Of a DNA stretch of 64,000 bases, positions 20,061 through 29,670 are shown piece by piece. Below the pieces are notes generated by a model. The model saw only the letters and a list, made by a program, of their open reading frames with translations, did no database searches and had not been told where the DNA came from. The DNA is from Rhynchopus sp. YZ270_cl-10. Its lineage: Eukaryota; Euglenozoa; Diplonemea; Diplonemida; Diplonemidae. Position numbers and translations under genes: made by a program. The stretch's first letter is position 1; every line of letters begins with the position of its first letter. The DNA is taken from assembly GCA_964035575.1 (NCBI GenBank), contig OZ037887.1:930001-994000 (forward strand), read 5' to 3'.

Positions 20061-22913
20061 ATGCCGTCCTTTGTTGCGCTTGCTGTCGCACTTAGTGCTG
20101 TGTCGCTGCTCCCTGCAGAGGAGGACCGCCAAGTGGAGATGTGCATGCAGACTGCTATGTCGACAGCAGACCTGGACCCAACTACACCTGACTGGAACTG
20201 TGGGGATTCTGTGTTGAGTCCCATGTGTGTCGACAAGGCGTACGTCGCAGCACGTCAGGGTCTCGTGTGTGTGCAGGAGTACTCGACAGCGAAGCAGCTG
20301 AAGGTGTTTTCGATGGAGGCCCTGTCGACACCGACACAGTCGAAGGCGACGTACGAGTGTCTGTACGAGAAGATGAAGACGTGTGAGTCTTCTGACGAGG
20401 ATGTGTTCTGCAAGGACACACACTCGTGTCTGGAGCAGGTGCGGTGTGTGATGACGCAGTTCAACTTCTGCATGAAGGATGATGTGTGGCCTGTGGACAA
20501 GCTGAGGTCGAAAGCAGAGATGGCAGCGTTTGATGTGAAGCCCTTCACCGACTGTGTTAATACCACAGTACGTGAGAGATGCTACAGAGTGGATGGCGAA
20601 GGGTATCCGCAGTCAGCCTGTGTTGCTGCTGTGAGCTTCGACTGTGGTGTGAGCAAGGATCTGTTCCCGTACTTCACAAGCGACGCAGTGCCGTTCTTCT
20701 CACACAGTGCGTCTCCCGATTGTGTGAACAAGTCGCACGCAGCTTGTCTTGATGGCGAGGTGTTCTGTGACGCAAAGTCCTCTATCGGCTTGTGTCTGTC
20801 TCAGCTGAAGTGCACGATGGAAGGCATCAACCAGTGTGCGGACTACAAGTTCATCTCACCTGAGCTGATCCCGACTGGCATGTTGACTGATGTGGACTGC
20901 TTCAGCACCTTTGATGAGTTGTGCAAAACACGTTCTGTGCACACGTACTCTTACCAATACAACAACCAGACAGTATGGCACACATACACTAGCAATGATT
21001 TTGATACCATCTGTGCAGCTTCGAAGGCATTGTACTGCACAACAGCGAAGCCTGCGATGGAGAAGCTGAAGACGGACCTGAAGGAGTGTGTGTCGGAGGT
21101 GAAGGATACATGTGGGTTTGGTGAGCCGTCTGAGGACTGGGCGTGTGCGAAGATGGAGGGCAACTCCGCAATGACGACAGAGTGCTACAAGATGTCGAGC
21201 TGTGCGCTGCGCAGTGCGACTCAGTGCATCAACGACGCAATCCTTCTGTTCTTCCCTGACAAGCCAACGACACCTGTTGCTCTGCCCACATCAAGCCCGG
21301 CAACTGCTGCACCTGTGACACTTGCACCACCTTCCGTCTCAGCTGAAGTGGAGGATCGCAACGTGGAGATGTGCATGAAGACTGCGATGCAGACAGCAGA
21401 CCTGGACCCAACGACACCAGACTGGAACTGTGGGGATTCTGTGTTGAGTCCCATGTGTCTCGACAAGGCGTACGTTGCAGCACGTCAGGGTCTTGTGTGT
21501 GTGCAGGAGTACTCGACAGCGAAGCAGCTGAAGGTGTTTTCGATGGAGGCGCTGTCGACACCGACACAGTCGAAGGAGACGTACGAGTGTCTGTACGAGA
21601 AGATGAAGACGTGCGAGTCTTCTGACGAGGATGTGTTCTGCAAGGACACACACTCGTGTCTGGAGCAGGTGCGGTGTGTGATGACGCAGTTCAACTTCTG
21701 CATGAAGGATGATGTGTGGCCTGTGGACAAGCTGAGGTCGAAAGCAGAGATGGCAGCGTTTGATGTGAAGCCCTTCACCGACTGTGTTAGTACGACAGTG
21801 CCAGAGAGATGCTACAGAGTGGATGGCGAAGGGTATCCGCAGTCAGCCTGTGTTGCTGCTGTGAGCTTCGACTGTGGTGTGAGCAAGGATCTGTTCCCGT
21901 ACTTCACAAGCGACGCAGTGCCGTTCTTCTCACACAGTGCTTCTCCCGATTGTGTGAACAAGTCGCACGCAGCTTGTCTTGATGGCGAGGTGTTCTGTGA
22001 CGCAAAGTCCTCCATCGGCTTGTGTCTGTCTCAGCTGAAGTGCACGATGGAAGGCATCAACCAGTGTGCGGATTACAAGTTCATCTCACCTGAGCTGATC
22101 CCGACTGGCATGTTGACTGATGTGGACTGCTTCAGCAACTTTGAGCAGTTGTGTAAAACACGTTCTGTGCACAATTACTCTTACATATACAAGAACGAGA
22201 CATTATGGTCTGTATACAGGAGCTATGACTTTGATACCATCTGTGCAGCTTCGAAGGCACTGTACTGCACAACAGCGAAGCCTGCAATGGAGAAGCTGAA
22301 GACGGACCTGAAGGAGTGTGTGTCGGAGGTGAAGGATACGTGTGGGTTTGGTGAGCCGTCGAAGGACTGGGCGTGTGCGAAGATGGAGGGCAACTCCGCA
22401 ATGACGACAGAGTGCTACAAGATGTCGAGCTGTGCGCTGCGCAGTGCGACTCAGTGCATCAACGACGCAATCCTTCTGTTCTTCCCTGACAAGGTGGCAC
22501 AGCTTTCTATATCAGACGCACCTCCTACAAGGGTACCGAGCACGAGAGTGCCACTGAAGGCAGGTGAGCACTCTTACGCACCTGCCACAGATGCACCACC
22601 GACCGAAACACCACCGACGAGAGTACCACTCAAAGCAGGTGAGTCCTACGCACCTGACACAGAGCAACCGGTTGATGCAGGTGCAGCTGACATGAGCTCC
22701 GATTCTGACGGCCCCAGCACAGGTGTGTGGATTGGTGTTGCAGTTGGCGCAGTTGTGTTGGTTCTAGCGGGTGTGGGCGGTGTGATCATGTACAACAGGA
22801 AGGCTTCGAAGCCGGCAAAGTTTGAGGATTTTACAAACGAAGAGCTGTACCCTGCAGATGTAGCGATGGAGAGTGAAATGGGTGTGGGTGCCGGCGAGGC
22901 GGCTCTGCTTTGA
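20061..22913 (+). CDS. Surface gene B: two-module cysteine-rich type I membrane protein
   Basis: 950 residues: signal peptide as in gene A, modules at 20118-21263 and 21345-22493, a Thr/Pro linker between them, then a stalk made of TRVPLKAGEHSYAP-type repeats. One membrane helix (WIGVAVGAVVLVLAGVGG) and a tail ending GEAALL follow. The two modules have almost the same first loop (TTVRERCYRVDGEGYPQ against TTVPERCYRVDGEGYPQ) and the same second loop (GEVFCDAKSSIGLC). Their third loops differ: HTYSYQYNNQTVWHTYTSND against HNYSYIYKNETLWSVYRSYD. Both third loops carry an N-glycosylation sequon. Same inferred role as gene A; the stalk type differs. Confidence 0.88.
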   Translation: MPSFVALAVALSAVSLLPAEEDRQVEMCMQTAMSTADLDPTTPDWNCGDSVLSPMCVDKAYVAARQGLVCVQEYSTAKQLKVFSMEALSTPTQSKATYECLYEKMKTCESSDEDVFCKDTHSCLEQVRCVMTQFNFCMKDDVWPVDKLRSKAEMAAFDVKPFTDCVNTTVRERCYRVDGEGYPQSACVAAVSFDCGVSKDLFPYFTSDAVPFFSHSASPDCVNKSHAACLDGEVFCDAKSSIGLCLSQLKCTMEGINQCADYKFISPELIPTGMLTDVDCFSTFDELCKTRSVHTYSYQYNNQTVWHTYTSNDFDTICAASKALYCTTAKPAMEKLKTDLKECVSEVKDTCGFGEPSEDWACAKMEGNSAMTTECYKMSSCALRSATQCINDAILLFFPDKPTTPVALPTSSPATAAPVTLAPPSVSAEVEDRNVEMCMKTAMQTADLDPTTPDWNCGDSVLSPMCLDKAYVAARQGLVCVQEYSTAKQLKVFSMEALSTPTQSKETYECLYEKMKTCESSDEDVFCKDTHSCLEQVRCVMTQFNFCMKDDVWPVDKLRSKAEMAAFDVKPFTDCVSTTVPERCYRVDGEGYPQSACVAAVSFDCGVSKDLFPYFTSDAVPFFSHSASPDCVNKSHAACLDGEVFCDAKSSIGLCLSQLKCTMEGINQCADYKFISPELIPTGMLTDVDCFSNFEQLCKTRSVHNYSYIYKNETLWSVYRSYDFDTICAASKALYCTTAKPAMEKLKTDLKECVSEVKDTCGFGEPSKDWACAKMEGNSAMTTECYKMSSCALRSATQCINDAILLFFPDKVAQLSISDAPPTRVPSTRVPLKAGEHSYAPATDAPPTETPPTRVPLKAGESYAPDTEQPVDAGAADMSSDSDGPSTGVWIGVAVGAVVLVLAGVGGVIMYNRKASKPAKFEDFTNEELYPADVAMESEMGVGAGEAALL
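22494..22680 (+). repeat. Stalk repeats of gene B
   Basis: Two to three degenerate in-frame units around TRVPLKAGE(H)SYAP and DAPPTETPP. Similar stalks occur in gene C (27630-27816) and, with more units, in gene D (32125-32450). Gene E keeps a shortened version. Confidence 0.7.
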
Positions 22914-23129
22914 TACGTTTCGCGGTGTCGACTTATTCTCTTTCTCCCTCCCTTTTCTATGTGCGTTACCTTGTTGCCACGAATGGCGGTTTTGCTGCAT
23001 TTTTTGTTAAATGTTGAGAAAGAAGCGTATCTACGTTCCCAGTGGGGCACTTGCTCGTTAAGTAATCTAAACAACCCTGTCTGTCAGCAGTGCTGGCCAA
23101 CCCTATAATGCTACTCACTGAGGTCTGAT

Positions 23130-24645
23130 GTGGCACAGACTTTATGTACCGCAACTGTGTGGCTCTGGTAGCAGGCTTCAATGCCTAATATTTGAGACCG
23201 ACCCAGCTAGCGATACGGTGTGGCTTTCTACCGGTTAGTCCATCTCCCCCCATTTTTTTTCTTGCAATGATCATTTTTGTTTTTTTCCAGTTTTCTTCAT
23301 TCGCGGTTTCCCCCAAGAATTGGGGGGTACCATGAACAACACCCCCCCCCAGAACATTATGGTAGTCCCCCAAACCGCTGTAATAATCCGGGTTTTTCCG
23401 GGAATAATATTGGGGGGTACTCTTAAGCGGGTACCACTTGGGGATATCCTGTCTTTTTCCTCGCGGATTTAGGAGAATAGAAAGTGCATGAAATATCTTT
23501 TTTCTCCCAGGCGTGTTGTCCTCTAAATGCAGTTTGAGTTTAGGATTTTCCACGAGAACGTTTTATGCGTGAATATTCAGGTACAACAACTTCTTACCAT
23601 AATGGATCTTTGAGGGTGACCAAGCGTATTTCATACGGTTGTCACGGAGGGGGCGGTCAAAAGAGGTTCCTGGTAGAACGCGCACGCGAGAACCCTGGGA
23701 ACTGGGTTGCCCAGGGTACTGCATCGCACCATGAAATCCCCGCTCCATCGAGGCTGTACCTTTTTTTTTGTCTGCCGAAAAGGCGTTTGCACTACGTATT
23801 GTAGCATTGTAAATTTTTCTCCCCGCGCGTTTGTTATGTCACGGAGCTGGGTGTTTTGTTAAGTGTCCTGGTCCAGGGCAGACACGGCCTTTGTTCCGTA
23901 CCAGATCCACAAATGGAATGGGCTTTGGAGCACTGCTTCGTTTCATTCAATTGTCGTATTTTCGTTCTTTTCATTTTATTTTCTTTTAATCATTTCCCGA
24001 ATGTCAGACATTTTATTTGGCATCCACATCGATGTTGTCTGAAAAGATATTCAATTCCATTTCGTTGCAGCAACGACCGGCATACTCTGTGAACACACAA
24101 ACCCTATCGACTCAGTGCTGTTGTGCACGTGACTCCATCATGGGATGTGTTCCGCATGCCGTGTGCCTTTGCAGCGTACGAAGTTACAGACATCACAAAA
24201 CTGTCTGCGATTCTCCCCTCTTCACCTGCCTCTGCAGAGGTAGTGCGCATTCGTTCCATTTCCCATATTTTTGTTCTTTCAACTTGATGTCTAGGACAGA
24301 TTGAGTTTTATTTTTTTATGTTTTCTCCCCAACAACCCTGTTTTCTAGTTTTCCCTCCCCCTGCTCGTGTGCTTTGGTCCCTCACTGCCACACTATATTT
24401 TTAGTCCACACCACACGAGTACCCAGGAGTCCAGCTGGAGCACAAATCTGGTCGGGCTTAGTGTTTTGAGTTATGCTGCCTTGGATGACAGCTGCGTTGG
24501 TGCCGCAATATCCACATCAATTCCCTTAACACTGAGTCTTCTTTTTGTATTGGAGAAGCACATTCATATTCCACAAGGTTTCCGCTGATTATGAAACAAC
24601 CACAACACCAGTGTATCTACATTGATCTTCCTCATTCATCATAGT
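23130..24645 (+). repeat. Duplicated intergenic spacer, copy 1 (between B and C)
   Basis: About 1.5 kb, repeated at 28090-29600 and 33440-34625. Landmarks: CACAGACTTTAT, GGGTTTCCCCCA with GAATTGGGGGGTA, ATGGATCTTTGAGGGTGACC, GGGCGGTCAAAAGAGG, GGCGTTTGCACTACG, CCAGATCCACAAATGGAATG, CCCTATCGACTCAGTGCTG and TTGAGTTATGCTGCCTTGG. No frame is conserved over the three copies, so it looks non-coding. Its place between surface genes suggests it spread with them; it may hold regulatory or untranslated sequence. Confidence 0.85.
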
Positions 24646-24779
24646 TTGCGTCTGCTTGGTACACTGTCACGCCTTCCTGTCCAGCTGAACCTGTTTGTGT
24701 CTGGGAAAGCACGTCACCTGCCAGTTGAGGTCAATGAACATCTCCACACAATGCACTCGCTCAGTGTTCGATGTAAGCT

Positions 24780-24931
24780 TTCCCCCTTTCCTTCCATGCT
24801 GCGCTACGCCATGAAGATGGCACGCAACTACAGAGCAATACATACTCCGTTCAGCACCATAAACGCTGTGATACTGTCGCAGAACATTGCAGCAGGGATA
24901 TCAAAGTGGCATCAAAGTGGCGGTGTCTGGG
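24780..24931 (+). pseudogene. Fragment of the SET gene
   Basis: Nearly identical to 18948-19088 of the SET gene (GCTGCGCTACGCCATGAAGA onward to AGTGGCGGTGTCTGG). It contains an 11-nt tandem duplication (ATCAAAGTGGC twice) and has no start or domain core. Because the SET gene sits just upstream of gene B, the fragment upstream of gene C shows that gene C arose by duplication of a SET-plus-B segment followed by deletion. Confidence 0.85.
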
Positions 24932-25108
24932 CAGGGATGTACGCAGCAATACCTTCCCTGATGTGTTCCCCGGACTGGGTGCCCTTGGTTTGTCGGGGGC
25001 GGTGGTGTCTGTGCATGTCGAGAACGGCGGGGTGGCGACGACGACGCGATGAGTGTGACGCTGTTGGGTGGGGACGCGACGCTGGACGCTCGCGCGACGC
25101 TGCAGGTT
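24932..25108 (+). pseudogene. GC-rich coding-like scrap of unknown origin
   Basis: Unlike its AT-rich surroundings, this 177-bp piece is GC-rich with protein-like composition: TFPDVFPGLGALGLSG and VVSVHVENGGVATTT in one frame, SVTLLGGDATLDARATL in another. It joins the SET fragment on one side and the shared 5' region of gene C on the other. It is probably a piece of a host gene outside the window; the source is not recognised. Confidence 0.4.
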
Positions 25109-25165
25109 CCAGTAAGGGGTAGACTAAACGCAACACCTACTGCACCAATCCCCACTGAAATCAAC

Positions 25166-25167
25166 AG
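25166..25167 (+). promoter_or_regulatory. Putative 3' splice acceptor for gene C
   Basis: AG of AAATCAACAG, 28 nt before the ATG at 25195. Identical context to gene B. Confidence 0.45.
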
Positions 25168-25194
25168 TTATTTTTATTAGTAAACACACACACA

Positions 25195-28049
25195 ATGCCG
25201 TCCTTTGTTGCGCTTGCTGTCGCACTTAGTGCTGTGTCACTGGTCTCTGCTGAAGTGGAGGATCGCAACGTGGAGATGTGCATGAAGACTGCGATGCAGA
25301 CAGCAGACCTGGACCCAACGACACCAGACTGGAACTGTGGGGATTCTGTGATGACCCCGACTTGTTTGGACAAGGCGTACGTCGCAGCACGTGAAGGTCT
25401 TGTGTGTGTGCAGGAGTACTCGACAGCGAAGCAGCTGAAGGTGTTTTCGATGGAGGCGCTGTCGACACCGACACAGTCGAAGGCGACGTACGAGTGTCTG
25501 TACGAGAAGATGAAGACGTGTGAGTCTTCTGACGAGGATGTGTTCTGCAAGGACACACACTCGTGTCTGGAGCAGGTGCGGTGTGTGATGACGCAGTTCA
25601 ACTTCTGCATGAAGGATGATGTGTGGCCTGTGGACAAGCTGAGGTCGAAAGCAGAGATGGCAGCGTTTGATGTGAAGCCCTTCACCGACTGTGTTAGTAC
25701 CACAGTGCCTGAGAGATGCTACAGAGTAGATGGCGGTGGGTATCCGGAGTCAGCCTGTGTTGCTGCTGTGAGCTTCGACTGTGGTGTGAGCAAGGATCTG
25801 TTCCCGTACTTCACAAGCGACGCAGTGCCGTTCTTCTCACACAGTGCTTCTCCCGATTGTGTGAACAAGTCGCACGCAGCTTGTCTTGATGGCGAGGTGT
25901 TCTGTGGCGCAGAGTCCTCCATCGGCCTGTGTCTGTCTCAGCTGAAGTGCACGATGGAAGGCATCAACCAGTGTGCGGACTACAAGTTCATCTCACCTGA
26001 GCTGATCCCGACTGGCATGTTGACTGATGTGGACTGCCTCAGCAGCTTTGAGCAGTTGTGCAAAACACGTTCTGTGCACAATTCCTCTTACCACTACAAC
26101 AACGAGACAGTGTGGACTACATACATAAGGTCTGACTTTGATAACGTCTGTGCAGCTTCAAAGGCACTGTACTGCACAACAGCGAAGCCTGCAATGGAGA
26201 AGCTGAAGACGGACCTGAAGGAGTGTGTGTCGGAGGTGAAGGATACATGTGGGTTTGGTGAGCCGTCGAAGGACTGGGCGTGTGCGAAGATGGAGGGCAA
26301 CTCCGCAATGACGACAGAGTGCTACAAGATGTCGAGCTGTGCGCTGCGCAGTGCGACTCAGTGCATCAACGAGCAATCCTTCTGTTCTTCCCTGACAAGC
26401 CAACGACACCTGTTGCTCTGCCCACATCAAGCCCGGCAACTGCTGCACCTGCGACACTTGCACCACCTTCCGTCCCAGCTGAAGTGGAGGATCGCAACGT
26501 GGAGATGTGCATGAAGACTGCGATGCAGACAGCAGACCTGGACCCAACTACACCTGACTGGAACTGTGGGGATTCTGTGTTGAGTCCCATGTGTGTCGAC
26601 AAGGCGTACGTCGCAGCACGTCAGGGTCTTGTGTGTGTGCAGGAGTACTCGACAGCGAAGCAGCTGAAGGTGTTTTCGATGGAGGCGCTGTCGACACCGA
26701 CACAGTCGAAGGAGACGTACGAGTGTCTGTACGAGAAGATGAAGACGTGTGAGTCTTCTGACGAGGATGTGTTCTGCAAGGACACACACTCGTGTCTGGA
26801 GCAGGTGCGGTGTGTGATGACGCAGTTCAACTTCTGCATGAAGGATGATGTGTGGCCTGTGGACAAGCTGAGGTCGAAAGCAGAGATGGCAGCGTTTGAT
26901 GTGAAGCCCTTCACCGACTGTGTTAGTACCACAGTACGCGAGAGATGCCACAGGGAGCATGACGCCTGGTATCCGGAGTCAGCCTGTGTTGCTGCTGTGA
27001 GCTTCGACTGTGGTGTGAGCAAGGATCTGTTCCCGTACTTCACAAGCGACGCAGTGCCGTTCTTCTCACACAGTGCGTCTCCCGAATGTGTGACACAGTC
27101 GCACGCAGCTTGTCTTGCTGGCGAGGTGTTCTGTGGCACAAAGTCCTCCATCGCCCTGTGTCTGTCTCAGCTGAAGTGCACGATGGAAGGCATCAACCAG
27201 TGTGCGGACTACAAGTTCATCTCACCTGAGCTGATCCCGACTGGCATGTTGACTGATGTGGACTGCCTCAGCAACTTTGGGCAGTTGTGTGGAACTGTGA
27301 CCACGGTAGCATACAACTACACGAGCTATAGTGGGAATTATACCCGTTTTTGCACGGATCGTACGTTCGATGGTATCTGTGCAGCTTCGAAGGCACTGTG
27401 CTGCACAACAGCGAAGCCTGCAATGGAGAAGCTGAAGACGGACCTGAAGAAGTGTGTGTCGGAGGTGAAGGATACATGTGGGTTTGGTGAGCCGTCGAAG
27501 GACTGGGCGTGTGCGAAGATGGAGGGCAACTCCGCAATGACGACAGAGTGCTACAAGATGTCGAGCTGTGCGCTGCGCAGTGCGACTCAGTGCATCAACG
27601 ACGCAATCCTTCTGTTCTTCCCTGACAAGGTGGCGCAGCTTTCTATATCAGACGCACCTCCTACAAGGGTACCGAGCACGAGATTGCCACTGAAGGCAGG
27701 TGAGCACTCTTACGCACCTGACACCGATGCACCACCGACCGAAATACCACCGACGAGAGTGCCACTCAAAGCAGGTGAGTCCTACGCACCTGACACAGAG
27801 CAACCGGTTGATGCAGGTGCAGCTGACATGAGCTCCGATTCTGACGGCCCCAGCACAGGTGTGTGGATTGGTGTTGCAGTTGGCGCAGTTGTGTTGGTTC
27901 TAGCGGGTGTGGGCGGTGTGATCATGTACAACAGGAAGGCTTCGAAGCCGGCAAAGTTTGAGGATTTTACAAACGAAGAGCTGTACCCTGCAGATGTAGC
28001 GATGGAGAGTGAAATGGGTGTGGGTGCCGGCGAGGCGGCTCTGCTTTGA
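25195..28049 (+). pseudogene. Surface gene C: two-module cysteine-rich protein with one frameshift
   Basis: The same plan as gene B: signal peptide, module 1 at 25252-26399, linker, module 2 at 26481-27629, TRVPLKAGE-type stalk, membrane helix and tail ending GEAALL. One base is missing near 26371 (ATCAACGAGCAATCC against ATCAACGACGCAATCC in every other module). The first frame therefore runs into the linker out of phase and stops at 26514 after 439 residues; the second frame is intact to 28049. This may be a real pseudogene, a recent allele-specific break or a sequencing error, since the downstream part shows no decay. If translated as is, it would give a soluble one-module protein. Module 2 has two extra Cys (RFC in loop 3, then LCC). 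Loops: CYRVDGGGYPES and CHREHDAWYPES; third loops HNSSYHYNNETVWTTYIRSD and TTVAYNYTSYSGNYTRF. Confidence 0.75.
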
Positions 28050-28089
28050 TACGTTTCGCGGTGGTGTAGACTTATTCTCATTCTACCCC

Positions 28090-29600
28090 ATCACAGACTT
28101 TATTTAACGCAACTGTGTGGGTGGCTCACCAGTACAGGCTTGGATGACTATTATTTGAGACCGACCCAGTTAGCGATACGGTGTGGGCATGTGCCGGTCA
28201 ACCCATTTCCGTCCCAAGTTTTTCTTCCAATGACCATTTTCATGGATAGAGAACGAGCGCCGACGCGCGATGATTTTCATCTTTGATTTTTTTTTTTTTT
28301 TTTTCTCATTTTTTTTTTTTGTTCAGGGTTTCCCCCAGGAATTGGGGGTACCCTGATCAAGACCCCTGCCCACAATATTATGGTACCCCCCCCAAACGCC
28401 TGTAAAAATCCGGGTATTTCCGGGAAATATATTGGGGGGTACCCCTTTGGGGAAATCCTGTCTTTTCCCCTTCCGGATTCAGTAGAATAGAAAGTATTTG
28501 AAATATCTTTTTCCTCCCGGTTTGAGTTTCAGGATTTTCCACGAGGACGTTTGTGTGAATATTCAGGTAAAATAACTTCTTACCATAATGGATCTTTGAG
28601 GGTGACCAAGCGTATTTCATACGGTTGTCACGGAGGGGGCGGTCAAAAGAGGTTCCTGGTAGAACCGTGGTTGAACCACGGGACTACCCTGGGAACTGGG
28701 TTGCCCAGGGTACTGCATCGTACCATGAAATCCCGCTCCATCGAGGCTGTACCTTATTTTTTTGTCTGCCGAAAAGGCGTTTGCACTACGTTTTACAGCA
28801 TTGTAACTTTTTTCTCCCCACGCGTTTGTTATGTCACGGAGCTGGGTGTTTTGTTAAGTGTCCTGGTCCAGGGCAGACACGGCCTTTGCTCCGTACCAGA
28901 TCCACAAATGGAATGGGCTTTGGAGCACTGCTTCGTTTCATTCGTTGTTTTCTTTTTGTCATTTCCCGAATATCAGACATTTTATTTAGCATCCACATCG
29001 ATGTTGTCTGAAACGATATTCAATTCCATTTCGTGCAGCAATGACTGACATTCTCTGCCAACACACAAACCCTATCGACTCAGTGCTGTTGTGCACGTGA
29101 CTCCATCATGGGATGTGTTCCGCATGCCGTGTGCCTTTGCAGCGTACGAAGTTACAGGCAGCACAAAACTGTCTGCGATTCTCCCCTCTTCACCTGCCTC
29201 TGCAGAGGTAGTGTGCATTCGTTCCATTTCCCATATTTTTGTTCTTTCAACTTGATGTTTAGGACATGTTGAGCTTTACATTTTCACCTCCTGTTTTCTA
29301 GTTTTCCCTCCCCCTGCTCGCATGCTTTGTTCCCTCACTGTCCCACTATACTTTAGTCCACAACACCCTAGTACCCAGGCGTCCAGCTGTAATAGCACAA
29401 ATCTGGTCGGGCTTAGTGTTTTGAGTTATGCTGCCTTGGATGACAGCTGCGTTGGTGCCGCAATATCCACATCAATTCCCTTCTTATTGAGTCTTCTTTT
29501 TGTATTGGAGAAGCACATTCATCTTCCACAAGGTTTCCGCTGATTATGAAACAACCACAACACCAGTGTATCTACATTGATCTTCCTCATTCATCAGAGT
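28090..29600 (+). repeat. Duplicated intergenic spacer, copy 2 (between C and D)
   Basis: Collinear with 23130-24645, with small indels, including a longer T-run near 28290 and a changed stretch after GGTTCCTGGTAGAAC. At the gene D end it continues into CAGACGCCGATCTC, which is shared with gene E but not with A-C. Confidence 0.85.
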
Positions 29601-29654
29601 TTGCGTCTGCCAGACGCCGATCTCGAACACAAACACTCATCACACACTATCAAC

Positions 29655-29656
29655 AG
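29655..29656 (+). promoter_or_regulatory. Putative 3' splice acceptor for gene D
   Basis: AG of ACTATCAACAG, 14 nt before the ATG at 29671. The same CATCACACACTATCAACAGG stands before gene E. Confidence 0.45.
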
Positions 29657-29670
29657 GTATTAATATCACG

